This document shows positions 54,581 to 62,651 of a stretch of 64,000 nt of DNA, piece after piece (position 1 is the stretch's first letter; every line of letters begins with the position of its first letter). The notes beneath the pieces are model-generated. The model saw nothing but the letters and a program-made list of their open reading frames with translations. It had not been told where the DNA came from and searched no databases. This DNA comes from Phycisphaerae bacterium (GTDB taxonomy: Bacteria; Planctomycetota; Phycisphaerae; UBA1845): positions 1-64,000 of the forward strand of contig JAGFJJ010000018.1 in NCBI GenBank assembly GCA_024102815.1, read 5' to 3'. The position numbers and the translations under genes were made by a program.

Positions 54581-55537
54581 TCAGCGAAATAAAGACACGA
54601 TCAGCAGAATGACCGCCGTCGCGGCCGTGGCCAACGCGCAAAGACCCACGATCTCCCGGACCCGGTCACCAGAGCGAGCCAGTGGGCGATCCACCCATTC
54701 CACCAGCGAGACGCCCGCGTTTGCCGCAGAGTGCGCAAGACCTTCGGCCGAACGGAGAAGCACACGCTTCGCGGAGCCCCCGGCAGCTCTCTCTTCCGTC
54801 CCTTCGGACGCGCCGTCCCCGCCCGCTGTAACCTCACCTTCCTCCTCGATCGATGGGATGGAATCATCGTCGAACATCGCCTCGGGATCGATGGGCTCCG
54901 GGGGCTTGGAGAACGAAGAAATACGCCCGACCCCCGATTTGGGCCCGGGCTTGGGGTCGCGGGCCGCAGACTCTTCGCCCGGATCCGATTCGACACCGCC
55001 CGGCGTGGAACGACTTTGATCGGCGATGCTCTCAATCCCATCGTGATCCGTTGTTTCTTGTACACCCTCCGTGACAGGCCGCCCGATTCCACGCTTATCT
55101 TCCTGTAACGGGTCGGCCGGTTCCGCCGACCTTGTGAACTCCGACATGAAGTCGGGAATCTCATCACCGGAAGATGGGGAGTCAGATGGAGCTTCGAGAG
55201 GATCGCCCAGATTGGCGTCGAGTTTCCCGGTGTGGGATTTCGTGCTGGACGGCCCAAGGGCCTGCCGCGTTTGGCCCAGAAGCTCGTCAACTTCGCCGAT
55301 CTGGCGTTCCACGGCTTCCGTGGTCGATTCGCCGCCGACAGCGTCCAGATCGGAGAGGGAATCACGCTCGGCGCCTCCGGCGTCGACGCGCCCGAGATCG
55401 GACGAGACCTCATCTACCAAAGCCGCCGCCTGCGCCAGCAGGGCATCGAGATCCTGCTCGCCCCCTTCTGAGGGTTCCGGGGCCTGATCGGGTCGATTCT
55501 GGTCGCCGGGCGACGGCGACTTCGGTTCATCCGGCAT
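54581..55537 (-). CDS. Acidic hypothetical protein with a C-terminal membrane anchor
   Basis: A 318-residue protein whose first 230 or so residues are disordered, acidic and rich in Pro, Ser, Glu and Asp. A basic helical segment follows (KRVLLRSAEGLAHSAANAG), then one hydrophobic helix near the C-terminus (LCALATAATAVILLIVSLFR). It is probably tail-anchored in the membrane. I do not recognise a family. It is directly upstream of yidD on the same strand, 37 bases apart, which may link it to membrane insertion. The start at 55537 gives MPDEPKSPS. Confidence 0.7.
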   Translation of the reverse strand: MPDEPKSPSPGDQNRPDQAPEPSEGGEQDLDALLAQAAALVDEVSSDLGRVDAGGAERDSLSDLDAVGGESTTEAVERQIGEVDELLGQTRQALGPSSTKSHTGKLDANLGDPLEAPSDSPSSGDEIPDFMSEFTRSAEPADPLQEDKRGIGRPVTEGVQETTDHDGIESIADQSRSTPGGVESDPGEESAARDPKPGPKSGVGRISSFSKPPEPIDPEAMFDDDSIPSIEEEGEVTAGGDGASEGTEERAAGGSAKRVLLRSAEGLAHSAANAGVSLVEWVDRPLARSGDRVREIVGLCALATAATAVILLIVSLFR

Positions 55538-55708
55538 GGGAAACTCCGCTGCCGCTTTCGATGGGGCAATAACGAGGTCTCACGATTTCCGACCCATGTT
55601 TATCGGTCCTCGAAAACCGAAACCTGAGCGCAGGAGCTCTGAGTGGCATTTCATAATGTAGGACTTGTACCGATTTCTCAGGCGCCCCGCGATGAAACAC
55701 GGCGTAAG

Positions 55709-56461
55709 ATGAAGCGCATGCCTCCCCCACGGCTGTATTGTCCGGTCCTTTCCTCAGGGAGCCTTACCCTCTCACCGGAGGAATCGCATCATGCCGTCAA
55801 CGTTCTCCGGCTCGGCAAGGGCGCGCGCGTCGTGGTTTTCGACGGTGCCGGACGGGAGGCGGAGGCGGAGGTGGAATCGGCCGACCGCCGACGGCTTCGA
55901 GTGACCGCGGAGACGGTCATTGAGTACCCGTTCGACGCCCCCCTGCGTACCACCCTGGCCGTGGCCGTTCCCAAGGCGCATCGCCAGGGATTCCTGGTGG
56001 AGAAATGTACCGAGCTTGGTGTCGAGGCGATCTGGCCGCTCATGTCCAAATTCAGCGTGGCCCGCACCGGAGCCGGCGGCGTCGAGCGTCTTCGGCGTCG
56101 TGCGATCGAAGCCGCCAAGCAGAGCGGGCGGAGATGGCTTCCCGACGTTCGTGCCGCGATGACCTTTCAGCAGTGCTGCCAATTGTGGTCGCAGTTCGAC
56201 TGCGTGGCACTGGCTCATCCGGGATCACCCAATGGTGAACTCTGCGATATCCTGGACGGCCAGCCCTTGCCCGGACGCATGTTGGTCATGGTCGGTCCGG
56301 AGGGCGGATGGTCGCCCGAGGAGATCCGCCAGTCACGGACGAACGGCGCCCGGTTCATCGGTCTGGGCGACTCGGTCCTTCGCACCGAAACCGCCGCCTT
56401 GGCCGTTTGCGCCGTAATCTTCCTGGCAGCGAATCGAGCCGACCGATCGCAACCCTCTTGA
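55709..56461 (+). CDS. rsmE: 16S rRNA (uracil-1498-N3)-methyltransferase RsmE
   Basis: A 250-residue SPOUT methyltransferase with a PUA-like N-terminus (LSPEESHHAVNVLRLGKGAR) and the SAM knot motifs VGPEGGWSPEEI and GLGDSVLRTETAAL. It methylates U1498 of 16S rRNA. LVEKCTELGVEAIWPL is also typical of RsmE. The start at 55709 (MKRMPPPRLYC) fits the family; an ATG at 55643 adds 22 residues, and 55718 is also possible. No clear ribosome site is visible. It is divergent from the acidic-protein gene. Confidence 0.92.
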   Translation: MKRMPPPRLYCPVLSSGSLTLSPEESHHAVNVLRLGKGARVVVFDGAGREAEAEVESADRRRLRVTAETVIEYPFDAPLRTTLAVAVPKAHRQGFLVEKCTELGVEAIWPLMSKFSVARTGAGGVERLRRRAIEAAKQSGRRWLPDVRAAMTFQQCCQLWSQFDCVALAHPGSPNGELCDILDGQPLPGRMLVMVGPEGGWSPEEIRQSRTNGARFIGLGDSVLRTETAALAVCAVIFLAANRADRSQPS

Positions 56462-56524
56462 ATAACGCCGCAGCCGACCGGTGGCACGCTCGCCGCGAAC
56501 AGGCAGGTGTTCTACAATCGGGCC

Positions 56525-57301
56525 ATGCGCCTCATGCGGGAAATCCGTTGCTTCCCCGAGAACCGAGGCCGCGCCTCCGCGACCGGCAACACCTGGTCGG
56601 GAATGCCGGCCCGCCCGACCGCCGACCGTTTCTGGTGCTTGCGAGCGGTGGTCGAAGGTCCCGTAGATGAAAAGACCGGGTACCTGTGCGACATCAGGGA
56701 ATTGGACGCCCTTCTTCGCGAAGTCGTGATGCCGATCCTCGACGAGCACGAGCTTCGCGGGCCGGGTGGGGCGCTTCGCCGGGCACTGGCCTCGGCGAGA
56801 TTGGATGCGCCGGAAGGAGCGCCGCTGCGTTCATTGGAATGGGCCGTCTCCCCCTACCTGCGATTTTCCATTCACCAGGAGCAACCGGACATGGTGCGGG
56901 TTACACAGTCATTTGAGTTCGCCGCGGCGCACCGCCTGGCATTAAACGACCTGAGCGACGAAGAGAACCGGCAACTCTTCGGCAAGTGCAGCAACCCGCA
57001 CGGCCACGGACACAACTACATCCTCGAGGTGTCGGTCAACGTGTCATCGGGTGACTCGTCCCCCACGACCCTTCCCCTTGCGGAGTTGAACCGCGTCGTG
57101 CAGAAGCATGTGATTGAGCCGTTGGATCACCGCAATCTCAACTCGGAGTGCGCCGAGTTCGCCCACATGAACCCGACGGTGGAGAATATCGCCAGGGTCA
57201 TCTGGCAACGCCTCGAGCACCAGGTTCCTTTCGGGGCGCTGGCGTCGGTCAAAGTGTGGGAGACTCCCAAGACTTGGGCCGAGTACACGGATTCGCGTTG
57301 A
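56525..57301 (+). CDS. 6-pyruvoyl tetrahydropterin synthase/QueD-family protein, tandem
   Basis: A 258-residue protein of two related halves. The second half (about 124-258) is a full PTPS/QueD domain: the zinc ligands H136 (AAHRL), H161 and H163 (NPHGHGHNY), C155 in KCSNP, D201-H202 and E246. It would make a pterin or carboxytetrahydropterin, in folate, biopterin or queuosine biosynthesis. The first half (about 8-118) keeps only a segment resembling the second part of the fold, EGPVDEKTGYLCDIRELDA, without the zinc His residues, so it is likely structural. The start at 56525 is an ATG; a GTG at 56507 is possible. Confidence 0.85.
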   Translation: MRLMREIRCFPENRGRASATGNTWSGMPARPTADRFWCLRAVVEGPVDEKTGYLCDIRELDALLREVVMPILDEHELRGPGGALRRALASARLDAPEGAPLRSLEWAVSPYLRFSIHQEQPDMVRVTQSFEFAAAHRLALNDLSDEENRQLFGKCSNPHGHGHNYILEVSVNVSSGDSSPTTLPLAELNRVVQKHVIEPLDHRNLNSECAEFAHMNPTVENIARVIWQRLEHQVPFGALASVKVWETPKTWAEYTDSR

Positions 57302-57532
57302 CCGGACGCGCATGTTCGTATCCGGCACGCCGGCGCAGGCTTTGCGCTCCCACTGATCCCGTCCTCGGAGCCCGATAGCTCCGTGGCGTTTTGTCGCTCC
57401 CCAGCTTCACTTTCCCCCGACATTCTTTGAGTACCGGCGAGGACCCTGCGCCACCTGACTCAATATTGTACGTTCTAACAGGAAGGCCCCAGGCGTCGCA
57501 GATTGGTGCGCTGTTCAGGAGGCCGGTCGGGG

Positions 57533-58867
57533 GTGCGCTCAGTGAGGGGGGAAGCCGATCCCACGTCCAGGCGAGGAATTCGCGAATCTTTCGCGTGGCG
57601 AACCGGCCGCGCCCACCTGGCTGCCGCGCTGACCATCACGCTCGTCTTCTTGTACGTCGCCAGACTGATTCATCACCACCGCGAGGCAGAGGGCCAACTG
57701 GAGCGGGCCCGCGTCTGCGCCGCCGCGCTGGCTCCCGGAGCAGACGGCGATTACGCCGAAGCCGTCGATCGTCTGCAACGCCGGTACCCCTGGCTGTTGG
57801 GCGTTGGCGTGCTCAGCAGCAGCGGACGCCTGGATCGTCTGTACCCGGACGATCCCTTGCTGCATCGGTCCGCAGAGGCCGCGGCGACAAGCCGGGAGGA
57901 AATTTTCTCCGACATCGCGCGAAAAGACGGCGCCGATGTGGGTATTCGCTCCGTGCGTGTGCCGCTGAACGGAAGCGATGACCCGACGGCGACGGCGGGA
58001 CTGTTTCTCTTCTATGACGGCGCGGGCGGAATGCAGAACGCCCTGCTGATGACGGCCGTTGTTCTCGTCACCGGGACCGCATTCTTTCTCCTGGCTATCT
58101 CGCAGGTCCGCTGGTTCCGCCAAGAGGTCTCAGCCCCGCTCAGAGAGCTCTCCGGCGCCGCACGCACGGACACGCCGCCTGGAAGGGCGCGCTCGCAGCG
58201 CGTGATGCGCTGGCGCGAGATGGCCGATCTGGCCCATGGCATCGCCCATATACGCGAGGCGCTGGAGGGAGCCCGCCAACAGGCAGAGGCTGCGGAGCGA
58301 AACGCAGAGGTCAGACTGAAAGAGCGCGAAGCGGGATTCGATCGCCAACTCCGGCGAGCACTTGATCAGGCCATGATCGACCCGCTCACCGGATTGCGCA
58401 ACCGCCGCTACCTCGATCATGAGCTGGAACGACTATTCGCGGCGCAAAGCGCCCGCAGCGAGTGCCTTGCGGCCATCATGCTCGACCTCGATCACTTCAA
58501 GTCGCACAATGATGCCTTCGGGCACAAGGCCGGTGACGAAGTGCTCCGCTTTGTCGGCGAGTTGATCCGCAGCGCCATCCGCCCCACCGACCATGGCATT
58601 CGCTATGGCGGCGACGAGTTTCTGATCCTGCTGCCCGGCGCGGATGAAGCCCAGGCCGAAGCCATCGCGGAGCGCATCGTCCGACTCTTCTCGCAATACG
58701 CCGTCGTACTGCCGCGCCTGGAGTCACCGCTGAGCATCAGTGCCGGGGTGGCCTCGACCAAGGATCGGACATTCGCCAACGGGCTCGAGCTGCTCGCCAA
58801 GACGGACACCGCGCTGTACCAGGCGAAAGCCGGCGGTCGAAACACGGTCGCCACGGCCTGCGCCTGA
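57533..58867 (+). CDS. Membrane-bound diguanylate cyclase (GGDEF)
   Basis: A 444-residue sensor cyclase with one N-terminal membrane helix (LAAALTITLVFLYVARLI), a periplasmic sensor region (about 50-165), a second helix (LLMTAVVLVTGTAFFLLAI), a coiled-coil linker and a C-terminal GGDEF domain. The active-site motif is RYGGDEFLILLPGA. The DPLTGLRNRRYLDHEL start and DLDHFKSHNDAFGHKAGDE are also present. It makes cyclic-di-GMP. An RxxD inhibitory site is not evident. The start is uncertain: GTG at 57533 has AGGAGG ten bases upstream; starts at 57503 or 57506 are alternatives. Confidence 0.9.
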   Translation: MRSVRGEADPTSRRGIRESFAWRTGRAHLAAALTITLVFLYVARLIHHHREAEGQLERARVCAAALAPGADGDYAEAVDRLQRRYPWLLGVGVLSSSGRLDRLYPDDPLLHRSAEAAATSREEIFSDIARKDGADVGIRSVRVPLNGSDDPTATAGLFLFYDGAGGMQNALLMTAVVLVTGTAFFLLAISQVRWFRQEVSAPLRELSGAARTDTPPGRARSQRVMRWREMADLAHGIAHIREALEGARQQAEAAERNAEVRLKEREAGFDRQLRRALDQAMIDPLTGLRNRRYLDHELERLFAAQSARSECLAAIMLDLDHFKSHNDAFGHKAGDEVLRFVGELIRSAIRPTDHGIRYGGDEFLILLPGADEAQAEAIAERIVRLFSQYAVVLPRLESPLSISAGVASTKDRTFANGLELLAKTDTALYQAKAGGRNTVATACA

Positions 58868-59025
58868 CGCGACCAACTGCCTCACGGGTCCGACTCGACA
58901 CTCCTCACTTTCTCCTCCGCCGTTGCGGTTGAATACTCCTTCCCAGCGGGCTAGCCTGTTGCACATCTCGTCGTGCTGCGCCGTGCCGCGCGGCGTTTCC
59001 GCCGAGTTCGCCCAGGAAGCTCGCT

Positions 59026-59754
59026 TTGCTCAACAAACCTCCGTTGTCACCCCTCTCCCTGAGCGTCTTCTTCCCCTGCTACAACGAAGAGGCCAACGTC
59101 GAAAACACGACGCGGGCGGCCGTTCAGGCACTGGAGCGCATCGCCGACGACTACGAGATCATCATCGTCAATGACGGGAGCAAGGATCGCACCGGCGAAA
59201 TCGCCGACCGGCTCGCTTCGGAGATTCCCCACGTTCGCGCCGTTCACAACCGGCCGAATCTCGGCTACGGCGGCGCCCTTCAGGCCGGCTTCCGCGCCGC
59301 GACCAAACCCTGGGTCTTCTACACCGACGGCGACGGGCAATTCGACTTCGAGGAAATCGACAAGCTCCTCCCCCTGCTGCGCGAGTTCGACATCGTCAGT
59401 GCGTACCGGACCGACCGGCAGGATTCCGCGGTGCGCAAGTTCAACGCCTGGGGCTGGACGGTTCTCTCCAACCTCGTCCTCGGACTGCACTTGCGCGACA
59501 TCGACTGCGCCTTCAAGATTTACCCGCGAAAGCTCTTCGACGAGATTGAGATGAAAAGCATGGGGGCGCTCATCGACGCGGAGGTTCTGGCGCGGGCGAG
59601 TCGCCTGGGCTACCGCATCGGGCAGATCGGGGTGAGCCACCGGGCGCGGGTCGCGGGGAGTCAAACCGGAGCGAATCTCAAGGTCATCCTCCGGGCGTTC
59701 CGCGAGCTGTTCAAGCTGCGGCGGGAGATAGTGCGCACCGGCAAGAAGGCCTGA
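59026..59754 (+). CDS. Family 2 glycosyltransferase (polyprenyl-phosphate mannosyltransferase-like)
   Basis: A 242-residue GT-A transferase: SVFFPCYNEEANVENTTRAA, IIIVNDGSKDRTGEIADRL, the DxD-type YTDGDGQFDFEE, then DCAFKIYPRKLFDE. It resembles dolichol-phosphate mannose synthase-like enzymes and would charge a polyprenyl carrier. The TTG at 59026 has an AGGAAG site. No other glycan genes are close by, so the acceptor is unknown. There is no C-terminal membrane helix, so it is probably peripheral. Confidence 0.88.
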   Translation: MLNKPPLSPLSLSVFFPCYNEEANVENTTRAAVQALERIADDYEIIIVNDGSKDRTGEIADRLASEIPHVRAVHNRPNLGYGGALQAGFRAATKPWVFYTDGDGQFDFEEIDKLLPLLREFDIVSAYRTDRQDSAVRKFNAWGWTVLSNLVLGLHLRDIDCAFKIYPRKLFDEIEMKSMGALIDAEVLARASRLGYRIGQIGVSHRARVAGSQTGANLKVILRAFRELFKLRREIVRTGKKA

Positions 59755-59866
59755 ACGATCCGGCGCCGGCATTTCAATGCCCGCATACGCCATTTCCTTC
59801 CATGCATACGTCGGGTAAGCTGTCCGGCATCGGGGAATGTCGTTGTTTTTCCAAGGAAGCAATGCC

Positions 59867-60742
59867 ATGACTCAATTACCGCTGAGTCCCCCACCATTGC
59901 CGGATTCCACGCCCGAGTCGATTTCGGCCGATCTGAGCTGCATTCACTGCGGATACAACCTACGCGGGCTCTTCCCTGACGGGCGATGTCCGGAATGTGG
60001 AGAGCTGATCCAGGACTCGCGCCAGGGCCATTTGTTGCGGTACGCTGATGTCGAATGGCTCAAACGCCTGCACTTCGGCACGAGGCTGAAGTACTGGAGC
60101 ATCGGAATAACGATTCTGCTGAACCTCATGGCCGGGGCACTCGTGGCCTTTGGACCCCCGGGTGAGTTGTTCAGGGTCATCGGCCAGATCGGCGCCGCGC
60201 TCGGGCTTTGGGCGACGATGTGCATTACCGCCCAGGAGCCGCGTGTCAGCCTCGAGGAAAACCCGGTGACGTTGCGCAAGGTCGTGCGGGGAAGCGCCTG
60301 GGCGGCGTTCACCTGCGGACTCGTCGGCGTGATGGACCCGAACGCTTCCTATTTGATTACTCCTTTCATCGCGGTGCTGAGCGGCTTGGCCGGGATCGTT
60401 ACGTTCGGCGGTGAACTGGTCTATTACCGTCGATTTGCCGTGCGCATACCGGACGAGAAGCTGGCGAAATCTACGCGGAATCTGTTCTGGTATGCCATCA
60501 CCGTCGCGACGCTGTGGGTCGTCATGATGGGCGTAGTCGCCATACTCACAACCGTTGTCGCCAAGCCACCGCCGTTGCCCGGTACAGCACCACCCCCGAT
60601 GGGTGGCGTACTGATGATGATACTCGCCGGGGGGACCCTCGTGTTGTCGCTCATGATGCTCATCGGACTGCTCTGGTACGTGCGAATGCTGATTCGCTAT
60701 CGCAAGGCGTTCGCCGAGGCGATCGAAAACCGGGGTGTGTAA
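59867..60742 (+). CDS. Membrane protein with N-terminal zinc ribbon, paralogue 1
   Basis: A 291-residue protein with a Pro-rich start, a zinc ribbon of two CxxC motifs (CIHCGYNLRGL and GRCPECG, about residues 26-48) and about six membrane helices. The CGYNLRGL...GRCPECG pattern occurs in many planctomycete membrane proteins of unknown function. It is related to the next gene along most of its length (RYADVEWLKRLHFG and RFADAGWLRRMRFG; ELVYYRRFAVRIPDEKLAK and LFLYIRQLAMRIPDAKLAK). The start at 59867 has AAGGAAG; 59837 is longer and lacks one. Confidence 0.8.
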   Translation: MTQLPLSPPPLPDSTPESISADLSCIHCGYNLRGLFPDGRCPECGELIQDSRQGHLLRYADVEWLKRLHFGTRLKYWSIGITILLNLMAGALVAFGPPGELFRVIGQIGAALGLWATMCITAQEPRVSLEENPVTLRKVVRGSAWAAFTCGLVGVMDPNASYLITPFIAVLSGLAGIVTFGGELVYYRRFAVRIPDEKLAKSTRNLFWYAITVATLWVVMMGVVAILTTVVAKPPPLPGTAPPPMGGVLMMILAGGTLVLSLMMLIGLLWYVRMLIRYRKAFAEAIENRGV

Positions 60743-60827
60743 TCATCGAATGATCTTTCGCCGGCAAGCAGTGCGCAAAAAGAGAGCATCAGATGCCATT
60801 CACTGGAATCGCTGAGATACTCACGTG

Positions 60828-61694
60828 ATGGAGGTGCCGCTCGCCCATCAGGACGCTCCGCCCGCGGACGACTGCTATTGCGCGCGGTGCGGCTACAACT
60901 TGCGCGGGCTCGACCCGGCGGGACGATGTCCGGAATGCGGCGAGCCGGTCGTGCTGTCCCACCGCAGCGACCTGCTGCGGTTTGCGGATGCCGGCTGGCT
61001 GAGACGGATGCGTTTCGGCGCGGGACTGATCATTTGGAGCGAGATAGCCGACGTCGTCGAGCGACTGGGAACAACGATCCGAATATCAGGAACGTGGCAG
61101 GACAACGTGCCCTGGTTCCTACTCGAGTATTCTACCTATGTGCTGTTGGTACTGGGAACGTTCTTCGTTACCGTGCGAGAACCTCGCAAGGCGTTGAGCG
61201 AAGGGACTTTCTCGCTGAGGAAATGGATCCGCGGACTGGTCGCGGGTAACCTAGCAGTTGGCTGCGTTGCAATCATCGTCGAAGGTCTCCCAGCCATTCT
61301 CGTCTTCGTGATTAATTTCGCGGCCGCTTTGGCAATTACCGCCGCGTTTCTGGGCCTATTCCTCTACATTCGCCAACTCGCCATGCGGATCCCCGACGCC
61401 AAATTGGCCAAGAGAGCAACGTTGCTGTTCTGGTATCTCGCGACCACCAAGGCGATCAGCGTGTTGCTGGGCCTGGCGCTGTTGCTCGGAACCGGTGACA
61501 CATCGCTCACCATCAAGTTCAAACTCTCGACGAGCGCCGTTGTGACTACATGCGTCAATGGTCTGCTTGAGTTATTCGCATCCGTCTTTCTCATCGTAAC
61601 CATGTTGCGCTACTTCAGGTCTCTCACGCAATCGCTCGAGATTCAGGCGAGGTGGCGCTCGGCCGTCCAGCCCGTTCATGTCGCGCCGGACTGA
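60828..61694 (+). CDS. Membrane protein with N-terminal zinc ribbon, paralogue 2
   Basis: A 288-residue membrane protein with the same design as its neighbour: a zinc ribbon (CARCGYNLRGL, GRCPECG) near residues 18-40 and about six hydrophobic helices. It lies 85 bases after paralogue 1 on the same strand, probably from a tandem duplication. The ribbon is well kept and the membrane part has diverged most in loops. The ATG at 60828 directly follows an in-frame GTG at 60825; either could be used. Function is unknown. Confidence 0.8.
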   Translation: MEVPLAHQDAPPADDCYCARCGYNLRGLDPAGRCPECGEPVVLSHRSDLLRFADAGWLRRMRFGAGLIIWSEIADVVERLGTTIRISGTWQDNVPWFLLEYSTYVLLVLGTFFVTVREPRKALSEGTFSLRKWIRGLVAGNLAVGCVAIIVEGLPAILVFVINFAAALAITAAFLGLFLYIRQLAMRIPDAKLAKRATLLFWYLATTKAISVLLGLALLLGTGDTSLTIKFKLSTSAVVTTCVNGLLELFASVFLIVTMLRYFRSLTQSLEIQARWRSAVQPVHVAPD

Positions 61695-61763
61695 GGGTAC
61701 GGAAACGCCAATGGTTCGCGGGTGCGGGCGCAAGTTCAGAGTGGATCGTCCGCACGGCGGTCC

Positions 61764-62528
61764 CTACATTCTCCCCACGTGCAGACTCGTTTCGTATTCG
61801 ATGACGACTTGGCCGTCATGGGCGTGACGATCGAAGAGCTCGCGCAGAGCGGACATCATCGATGAATACGAAGGGTGGTCGGCGTTGGGCATGTAGGAAG
61901 CCGACAGCGTCCGCCCGCGCAGGCCGTCCCAGTCGCAGGCCTGGGCGTTGGGAAAGACGCGGTGCGTGACTTCGCCGCCGGCGAAGAAGCGCAGTATCCG
62001 GCCGTCGGATTCGGCTTGTTGATGCTTCACGCTGGCGTAATCGATGGCGAACGTCTGCAGGAAGGCCTCGTATTCCGCCAGGAACGGCGTGTCCTCGCGG
62101 CGGTTGTTCCAGATCAGGGCGGCGCAACACGGCGGGCGCAGAATCCGCAGGGCCTCGGCCCGGGCACGCTCCACATCGAACCAGTGAAACGCCTGCGCGG
62201 CCGTGAGCCAGTCGACGCTCGCATCGGGCAGCGTAGTGTGCTCGCTCGATCCGGCAACGGAGTGGAAACGGGATTCGCCGCGAAAGCGATCCTCGGCCGC
62301 GCGACGCATGGCCTCGTTGGGCTCGACGCCGTAGACCTCGTGGCCGCGCCCCAGCAGCAGCGCGGTGAAGATGCCCGTACCCGAACCGATGTCGGCAACG
62401 ACATGCTCGGGCCGCAGATCGAAGTCTTTCGCCAGGCAGTCCAATAGCGCCGGCGGATACCCCGGCCGGTAGCGCACGTAGTCATCCACGCGGCTGGAGA
62501 ACCGCGCCGTAGAATCGCAACTGGGCAT
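61764..62528 (-). CDS. Class I SAM-dependent methyltransferase (UbiE/Methyltransf_11-like)
   Basis: A 254-residue methyltransferase. The SAM motif VVADIGSGTGIFTALLLGRG is near residues 43-62, VEPNEAMRRAAEDRF follows and FHWFDVERARAEALRILRP marks a Methyltransf_11 fold of the kind found in methyltransferases acting on small molecules. DSTARFSSRVDDYVRYRPGY is the family N-terminus. The substrate is unknown. It runs in the same direction as the partial BNR-like gene, whose stop is 124 bases away, so they could share a transcript. Confidence 0.86.
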   Translation of the reverse strand: MPSCDSTARFSSRVDDYVRYRPGYPPALLDCLAKDFDLRPEHVVADIGSGTGIFTALLLGRGHEVYGVEPNEAMRRAAEDRFRGESRFHSVAGSSEHTTLPDASVDWLTAAQAFHWFDVERARAEALRILRPPCCAALIWNNRREDTPFLAEYEAFLQTFAIDYASVKHQQAESDGRILRFFAGGEVTHRVFPNAQACDWDGLRGRTLSASYMPNADHPSYSSMMSALRELFDRHAHDGQVVIEYETSLHVGRM

Positions 62529-62651
62529 GCGAACTCCATTCCCACCGGGAAAGGGACGCTCCCTCGATGCGAGCCGCAGGCTTCAATCTGCACGGACGCT
62601 CGCCCCGGGGTGCATCAAATTCCACGCGCGGCGCTGCACCGCAGACGAGAC

